Shown: positions 15,907 to 20,629 of the stretch, piece after piece | How the letters are laid out: each line of letters starts with the position of its first letter | Position numbering within the stretch: position 1 is the stretch's first letter | NCBI GenBank assembly: GCA_003427395.1 | Contig: BFEA01000288.1 | Span: 1,541,434 to 1,562,062, forward strand | Direction of reading: 5' to 3' | Length of the DNA stretch: 20,629 nucleotides | Source of the DNA: Chara braunii | Lineage: Eukaryota > Streptophyta > Charophyceae > Charales > Characeae | Translations under genes and position numbers: made by a program | The notes under the pieces: model-generated | Told to the model about the DNA's origin: nothing | The model's input: only the letters and a program-made list of their open reading frames with translations | The model's database searches: none

Positions 15907-16003
15907 GCGTTGAAAAGAAAAACCCCGCACTTTTCTGATGCATTGAAAAGAAAAAACCCGCACTTTTCTGATGCATTGAAAAGAAAAAATCCGCACTTTT
16001 CTG
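15907..16003. repeat. 33-bp tandem repeat, three copies
   Basis: Units start at 15907, 15940 and 15973 (GCRTTGAAAAGAAAAA...CCGCACTTTTCTGAT). Each has GAAAAG/CTTTTC inverted arms. The period is a multiple of three, so frames stay open on both strands; on plus, DALKRKNPHFS recurs three times at the end of a 97-codon frame (15727-16020). No evidence that it is translated. Confidence 0.93.
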
Positions 16004-16200
16004 TGGAGTTGTGTGTGTAGGGCACATGACAACGCACAGGCGGTAAAAAGTCCGATGAGCATGGCACAGTAAGGGCACACTCACACAAGCACTTCCAAAG
16101 CGCAGCTGGCTGCAATTACGGGCAGACGTGGATGAATCTGACCGCAATCACGTCCAAAGCTTTGCCGAAAAAGTCCTAATGTGAGTGCGCCAAAACGTCG

Positions 16201-16201
<1 letters not shown>

Positions 16202-16286
<85 letters not shown>

Positions 16287-16337
16287 GTTCAGGTGAGAAT
16301 AGCGAAGATGACAACACACACACACACACACACACAC
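16202..16337. repeat. (CA)n, (GA)n, (CA)n compound microsatellite
   Basis: CA at 16202-16229, GA at 16231-16284, unique spacer, CA at about 16313-16337. Confidence 0.97.
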
Positions 16338-16701
16338 GTGCACACTCACGTGCACAATCACAAGTACTCACATTTCTTGTCCTTTCTCTTTCTGGGCGCC
16401 TTCAGATCGGGAAGGTGATCTGGAAATCGATGGCAGAGGGACGCATCAACTTTGCGATGTTGAAACTACCATCATAAGTAATAAGGCTCAGACATGAAGG
16501 GAGCTTGCCAGGACGACACGTCGACGTGAACTCTCCGTCCTCTCTCTCTCCCTCGTATCTCTCTGCCCTTGGCAGGTTGGCAATTACCCCCCCCTGTCCT
16601 GGCTGGCTGGGCAAGTTAGTTGATTAGGAAGATGACGCTGCTTTTTTTTCCATACTGTGAGGTGTGATCTGTCTGTCTCTCTCTTCCTTACCTTTTCCTC
16701 T

Positions 16702-16702
<1 letters not shown>
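16338..16702. other. unassigned stretch
   Basis: Open frames on both strands (16181-16477 plus, 16614-16402 minus) without recognisable domains. A C-run at about 16589 and pyrimidine-rich DNA at 16540-16560. Confidence 0.5.
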
Positions 16703-16737
<35 letters not shown>

Positions 16738-16752
16738 GTGCGCGCGCGCGCG
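16703..16752. repeat. (CT)n followed by (CG)n
   Basis: CT units to 16735, then a CGCGTGCGCGCGCGCG block with Z-DNA-forming alternation. Confidence 0.95.
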
Positions 16753-16795
16753 CTCTCTTTTGATGGCAGTCAGAGCGAGAGGAGTATATTATTAT

Positions 16796-16803
16796 TATAT
16801 ATA
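16796..16803 (+). promoter_or_regulatory. TATA-like box
   Basis: TATATATA lies about 140 bp before the ATG at 16938, a spacing compatible with a core promoter plus a ~110-nt 5' leader. A CT/CG microsatellite lies just upstream. Based on spacing only. Confidence 0.3.
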
Positions 16804-16937
16804 GGTGAACAGAGTTGGCGAAGAACAGAAAGTTGGACTAGAGGAAAAAAGAGTGGAGAGGAAAGCAGCACGGGAGGTAATTGGAAAGGAAGTTGTTATA
16901 TCGAGTGGTACCTACTACCTAAGGTACGAGAAGAGAT

Positions 16938-17081
16938 ATGGACTCGGCGCGCCGCGTGCTTGCGAGCGGCACTTATAATGCCGGCAGATACGCGGGTGTT
17001 GTCAGCTCTGACACGGAGCAAGAAGCAGATGAAGAGTCGTTGGAAGATTTGATTACCTCCGATGCTGAACTCCAAGGTTAG
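16938..17081 (+). CDS. candidate first coding exon
   Basis: ATG at 16938, the first after an in-frame TAA at about 16920. The frame reads MDSARRVLASGTYNAGRYAG, then a Ser/Thr spacer and an acidic EQEADEESLEDLITSDAELQ, and stops at TAG 17079-17081. A donor-like CAAG|GTTAGA at 17076/17077 would remove the stop, making this a 139-nt exon. The next sequence is a CT tract ending in CTCTCTCTAG (to about 17175), a possible acceptor. Codon use is even and no simple repeat contributes. A TATA-like box lies upstream. Family unknown; this is the most gene-like short frame in the window. Confidence 0.3.
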   Translation: MDSARRVLASGTYNAGRYAGVVSSDTEQEADEESLEDLITSDAELQG

Positions 17082-17085
17082 ATTC

Positions 17086-17140
<55 letters not shown>
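17086..17140. repeat. (CT)n microsatellite
   Basis: Nearly pure CT, followed by degenerate CT-rich DNA to about 17230 and a T run at 17242-17259. Confidence 0.95.
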
Positions 17141-17142
<2 letters not shown>

Positions 17143-17390
17143 TCGCTCTCCTTTGTTTCTGTCTCGCTCTCTCTAGTTTCTCTGTACTTTCTCTCTCCCC
17201 TCTTTCTCTCTCCGTTACCCGTTCTTTCTCCCTCTCTCCGCCTTTTTTTTTTTTTTTTTGTGTATCTGTCACACGGGTACGTGCGCGCGGGCGCGCGCGG
17301 GCTTGTGTCTGCGAAGTACAAGAGTGGGTAGTTGCATTTGCATTGGCCCTCGCTCCAGTACTCCGCGCATGCACGAAAGATGAAAAATAT

Positions 17391-17802
17391 GTCGCACACT
17401 GCCATGTGTTCGTCACCCGCCGTCGCACACTACCGTCTTCCCCCAACGACATGTCGCACACTTAACCCCGGCCTGTTGGGCATGACGACAAGCTCGTCGT
17501 TCACTGTATACGTTGACGTCAACAATGCACTTGCGTGCTGGCCATCAACCCTTGGCCAGGACGCTGGAACGCGTCGCACACTGCCATATGTTGGTCACCC
17601 GCTGTCGCGCAATACCGTCTTCCCCCGAACGACATGTCGCACACTGAACCCCGGCCTGGTGGGTACGGCGACAAGCTCGTCGTTCATTGTACACGTTGAC
17701 GTCAACAATGCACTTGCGCGCTCTTGCCATCAACCCTTGGCCAAGACGCTGGAACGCGTCGCACACTGCCATACGTCGGTCACCTGCCGTCGCACACCAT
17801 CC
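17391..17802. repeat. ~183-bp satellite, 2.2 copies
   Basis: GTCGCACACTGCCAT anchors occur at 17391, 17573 and 17758 (spacing 182 and 185 bp). Each full unit carries ACCGTCTTCCCCC, CATGTCGCACACT, a GTTGACGTCAAC palindrome (17512-17523, 17695-17706) and CATCAACCCTTGGCCA. The 169-codon plus and 90-codon minus frames are by-products. Confidence 0.93.
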
Positions 17803-17805
17803 TCT

Positions 17806-17872
17806 TCCCCCGAACACAACGCACCCTCATTACGACTGTAGCGAACCGGGAAGATATATAGCTTATATACAG
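17806..17872 (+). mobile_element. truncated MITE copy
   Basis: CTTCCCCCGAACACAACGCA and the following CCCTCATTA, CTGTA, ACCGG-AAGA, AGCTT and TATACA blocks match the left two-thirds of the 105-bp MITE at 20019-20123. The right inverted repeat is missing. It directly follows the third, incomplete satellite unit. Confidence 0.65.
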
Positions 17873-17950
17873 TCAGATACCTCTCGCCCTGTTTGTCACG
17901 TGTCACTCGCGTCTCCCTTTATAGAGCACACAACCATTATTACGTATTTT

Positions 17951-18125
17951 TTTTTTGCATGCATGCACACGTACATACATGCGTGCGTACATACGTAGTT
18001 CGCACGTATCCCGTACGTACGTACGTACGTGTGCATGTATGTACGTACATCAGTCCACGTATGAGGGCATTATACATTTTTGCATGAATGTACGTAGCAT
18101 CGTAACGTACGTACGTACGTATATG
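17951..18125. repeat. ACGT-based repeat region
   Basis: Interrupted ACGT/ACAT/GCAT tetranucleotides, including pure (ACGT)n runs at 18015-18030 and about 18105-18120. The repeat is self-complementary, hence Thr-Tyr-Val-Arg frames on both strands. Confidence 0.9.
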
Positions 18126-18165
18126 TGTTGTCATGTTCGCTATACACATCTCCACAAAAAAAAGC

Positions 18166-18199
18166 GTGACTGTGACAGACTGTCTCGTCGGACAGTCAC
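18166..18199. repeat. hairpin with nested stem
   Basis: GTGACTGT (18166-18173) pairs with ACAGTCAC (18192-18199). GACAG/CTGTC (18174-18184) is nested beside it. A GACAGACAGTCTG repeat follows at about 18227. Confidence 0.75.
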
Positions 18200-18285
18200 C
18201 GACTCGTCAAGAGGGTGTTGAATCCCGACAGACAGTCTGCCCAGGATGCATCAGGATGCATTGGACTGATGGATAAGGACTCACC

Positions 18286-18346
18286 ACGTCGCCCAGGAGG
18301 TCTTCTTTTTTTTTTTTTTTTTTTTTTGTTGGACGTCGCCCAGGAG
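18286..18346. mobile_element. tail-only poly(T) insertion with 14-bp duplication
   Basis: ACGTCGCCCAGGAG at 18286-18299 is repeated exactly at 18333-18346. Between them are GTCTTC, 22 T and GTTGG. Read on minus, this is a short A-rich insert. Strongest target-site duplication in the window. Confidence 0.75.
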
Positions 18347-18363
18347 TTCGCGCTGCAACCCTA

Positions 18364-18440
18364 AGAAAAGTGGTTGGCTTCACTCTCACGAATGCACACG
18401 TCTGCATGAGTCCACTTTTCTCACCACGATGCAGACGTGT
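18364..18440. repeat. two interleaved inverted repeats
   Basis: AGAAAAGTGG (18364-18373) pairs with 18412-18421. ACACGTCTGCAT (18396-18407) pairs with 18429-18440. The arms alternate A-B-A'-B', so both stems together would make a pseudoknot in single-stranded form. Confidence 0.7.
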
Positions 18441-18489
18441 ATGTCGAAACGCTTCTTGTCAGCGTTGTCACTGCTCTGAACCTGAGCTT

Positions 18490-18860
18490 TTTTATTTTCC
18501 CATTTTTTTTGTTTTTTTTTTCAATTGCTGTCTGCTTTTTTTTAGTCTTCTTTTTCACTGCCCCCCCTCAAAAAAAAAGAAAAGAGAGAGAGAGAGGAGG
18601 AATGAAAAAGGGGAAACAAAGTGAGAAATAAACCCAAAAAAAAAAGGAAAAAGCAGGCCGTTCATTGGTCGCGCGAGGAAGAAGGTAAAGTGCATCCTCC
18701 TCATTTTTCTTTTGTTTTGGATTTTTCTTTTTGCTTTCCCTTTTTCATTCCTCCTTTTTTTAAGGGGGGAAGAGAATGGGGGAAGGGGAGAGAGGGGGGG
18801 GAGAGAAGCGGGGAGGAGAGAAGGGGAGGGGAGGGTGATGGATGGTAAGCGGTAGGGTGC
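18490..18860. other. T-rich then A/G-rich low-complexity stretch
   Basis: T runs (18490-18560), A/GA runs (18570-18650), then G/A-rich DNA (18760-18840). Open frames here are compositional. Confidence 0.8.
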
Positions 18861-18930
18861 ATCTGGGTCGTGGAGATTGACGACTCGACCGGAAATTTGA
18901 CACGTGGCAGCAAATGAAACGGACCAGATT

Positions 18931-19153
18931 TAATTGATTGATTGGTTGATTGCCTGATTGCCTGATTACATGATTACCTGATTGATTGAATGATTGACGT
19001 TGCGCAAGATTGACCGATTAATTGATTGGATTGATTTTGATTGATTGATTGATTGCCTGATTGATTGATTGCCTGATTGATTGATTGATTTATTGACGTT
19101 GCGCAAGATTAATTGATTGATCGATTGATTGATTGATTGATTGATTGATTGCC

Positions 19154-19187
<34 letters not shown>

Positions 19188-19640
19188 CCTGATTGATTGA
19201 TTGATTGATTGATTGATTGCCTGATTGATTGATTGATTGATTTGACGTTGCGCAAGATTGACCTATCGACTGACTGGTTGGTTGATTGATTGATTGAGTG
19301 ATTGATTGATTGATTGCCTGATTGATCGATTGAGTGACTGACATTGCGCGACATTGATCTATTGATTGGCTGGTTGACTGATTCACCGACCGATTGATTG
19401 ATTGATATTGATTAATTGATTAATTAATTAATTGATTAATTGATTGGTGAATGGATGGATGGACTGATTGATTGGTTGGCTGACTGGTTGATTATTTGGT
19501 TGGTTGGCTTAGTGATTGGCATCGCGCAAGATTGATTGATCTGTCAATTAAATGATTGAGTGAGTGATCAACTAATTGATTCATCGGTGGGTTGGTTGAT
19601 TGATTGAGTGAGTGAGTGACTGATTAAGTAACCAATCAAT
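18931..19640. repeat. (TTGA)n array with recurring GACGTTGCGCAAGATT
   Basis: TTGA tetranucleotides with TGCC interruptions. A 16-bp interspersed motif occurs at 18996, 19095, 19244, 19340 (variant) and 19519 (variant), spacing 99, 149, 96 and 179 bp. The Ile-Asn-Gln-Ser minus frames (19090-19386, 19109-19354) follow from the 4-bp period, which stays open in all three frames. Confidence 0.95.
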
Positions 19641-19734
19641 CAGTGTCTTTCTTTTTTTTTTGTTACCTTGTTACATTATGCGTGCTTTACACATGATTGC
19701 GTTGGCACCGTGGCTCATGGGAGCCATCATAAGG

Positions 19735-19795
19735 GAGTCTTCCTCTCTCTCTCCTCTCTCCCCCCTCTCTCGCTCGCTTGCTCCCTCGCTAAAAA
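19735..19795. repeat. CT-rich low-complexity tract
   Basis: CTCTCTC/CCCTC repeats, preceded by a TGGCTC/GAGCCA hairpin at about 19711-19726. Confidence 0.85.
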
Positions 19796-20018
19796 GAAAA
19801 GCAAGTGATCATAACCCATGATGTGCACAATGACGGAGGGAAACCTACGCCCTGTTATATAACTTCATCTGCGCGTCTTCACTCCTCTCCCTCTTCGTCC
19901 TTCTGGCTTTCCTTCTCTCTTCCCTCCCTTCTCTCTCTCCCTCTCTCGCTCTCTCTCTGTGATTATTGTATACGTGATCATAATAGTAATACATGATGTG
20001 CACAATAACGGAGGCCTA

Positions 20019-20123
20019 CTGTCTTCCCACGAACACAAAGCACTCTCATTATGTCTGTATGGAAACCGGAAAGACAGCTTGTATACATTCATAATGAGGG
20101 TGCGTTGTGTTCGGGGAAGACAG
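20019..20123. mobile_element. 105-bp MITE with TA duplication
   Basis: Terminal inverted repeats of about 35 bp begin CTGTCTTCCC and end GGGAAGACAG, with two mismatches and one indel. TA lies on both sides (20017-20018, 20124-20125). The paralogous copy at about 19846-19860 reads CCTACGCCC with a single TA, matching the pre-insertion site. TA duplication and short length fit a Tc1/mariner-mobilised (Stowaway-like) MITE; no transposase is present. Confidence 0.8.
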
Positions 20124-20198
20124 TAGTCGCCCTTTTCTAACTTCATCTGCGCAGCTTAACTCCTCTCCCTCTTCATCCTTCTTTCTTTTTCCCTTCCC

Positions 20199-20210
20199 TC
20201 TCTCTCTCTC

Positions 20211-20297
<87 letters not shown>

Positions 20298-20344
20298 GCC
20301 TTATCTGCTGAGCTTCGCTCGTCCGTCCTCATCCTTCAGGCTTT

Positions 20345-20376
<32 letters not shown>
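20199..20376. repeat. (CT)n arrays
   Basis: CT runs at about 20199-20298 (with TTT breaks) and 20347-20376, separated by unit 3 of the CT-tailed repeat family. Confidence 0.95.
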
Positions 20377-20380
<4 letters not shown>

Positions 20381-20451
20381 TTTTTGCAACCTTATCTGCA
20401 CAGCTTTCCTCCGTCACTATACACATCAAGCCTTCCCATCTGGCAGTGGCG

Positions 20452-20629
20452 CTAGTAGCTGGCCAGCTGGCACACACAACTCGCTCAAGTAGGTCGCCAG
20501 CTGGCACACAGTGCCATCTGGCACACACAAGTAGGTTCCCAGCTGGCACACAGTGCCAGCTGGCACACACAAGTAGCTTGCCAGCTGGCACACACAAGTA
20601 GCTTGCCAGCTGGCATGCACAAGTAGCTT
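20452..20629. repeat. CCAGCTGG-centred minisatellite, runs off the edge
   Basis: Two 42-bp units starting at about 20490 and 20532 are followed by 25-bp units from 20574 onward. All contain (GC)CAGCTGGCACACA and GTAG(G/C)TT. The 42-bp form is the 25-bp form plus 17 bp of internal duplication. Minus frames are Cys-rich (CVPAGTVCQL) and plus frames Ser/Thr-rich for this reason. Confidence 0.93.

Larger units (their letters stand above)
19806..20425. repeat. family of direct repeats, each ending in a CT array
   Basis: A unit with a CTTCATCTGCGCAGCTT-like start and a CCTCTTCATCCTTC middle, followed by CT repeats, occurs at about 19860, 20138, 20300 (CTTATCTGCTGAGCTT) and 20391 (partial). The first two also share an upstream block GATGTGCACAATnACGGAGG (19820 and 19995). 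The second copy carries the MITE. Confidence 0.8.

Noticed and set aside
17332-17841. 169-codon ORF
   Set aside because: It spans a ~183-bp satellite; repeats of near-multiple-of-three length keep several frames open on both strands.
19090-19386. Ile-Asn-Gln-Ser repeat protein on the minus strand
   Set aside because: A TTGA repeat has a 12-nt coding period and stays open in all three frames, so the frame carries no evidence of coding.
20107-20601. 164-codon Ser/Leu-rich ORF
   Set aside because: It is a translation of CT arrays followed by the CAGCTG minisatellite.

Overview
This is a eukaryotic nuclear segment that is almost entirely intergenic and repeat-derived. No complete, recognisable protein gene could be identified. 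The only gene recognised with confidence is a degenerate 3' fragment of an 18S rRNA gene (about 3168-3476). Its sequence follows the plant and green-algal type (an AATGGTCCGGTGAAGTG block, CATCAGCTCGCG, GTACGTCCC-like block), not the animal type, so I infer a green-lineage host (green alga, charophyte or plant). The species cannot be fixed from the window. Two single N characters (7362 and 14157) mark unresolved assembly inside repeats.

Layout. 1-760: a TAA microsatellite, then unassigned DNA with one protein-like open frame on the minus strand. 770-1860: a block unusually dense in short perfect hairpins, with two tRNA-like segments on the minus strand. 2.1-3.6 kb: GAA, AAAT, GT and GA arrays, a duplicated 96-bp stem-loop, and the 18S fragment wedged between GA-type arrays. 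3.6-4.9 kb: a possible two-exon minus-strand coding fragment, a short Ty1/copia-like relic, and TTC/TTA/ATT arrays. 5-6 kb: two weak plus-strand ORFs and a perfect 12-bp hairpin. 6.6-8.4 kb: a 223-bp tandem duplication, a long GT array, AAAC repeats, and a 12-bp minisatellite whose open frame reads Gly-Tyr-Gln-Leu. 8.6-13.2 kb: fragments of retroposed and inverted repeats, poly(A) tracts, and several short or decayed open frames.

13.5-16.0 kb: a 1.1-kb foldback element (13549-14663) with 90-bp near-identical termini and ~185-bp internal repeats, followed by tRNA-derived SINE-like pieces in both orientations. 16.2-17.1 kb: CA/GA/CT arrays, a TATA-like box, and the most gene-like short plus-strand frame (16938), which ends at a possible splice donor. 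17.4-20.6 kb: a ~183-bp satellite, ACGT and TTGA arrays, a 105-bp MITE with a TA duplication and its own pre-insertion site nearby, repeated CT-tailed units, and a CAGCTG-centred minisatellite running off the right edge.

Themes across the window: (i) three homopolymer insertions (10351, 15644, 18300), each flanked by perfect 9-14 bp direct repeats and carrying almost no body sequence, which looks like tail-only retroposition; (ii) a very high density of inverted repeats at all scales, from 14-bp palindromes to the foldback element; (iii) tRNA-like promoter boxes mostly on the minus strand. Nothing here supports an operon-like or multi-gene functional system; most long open frames are by-products of simple repeats.
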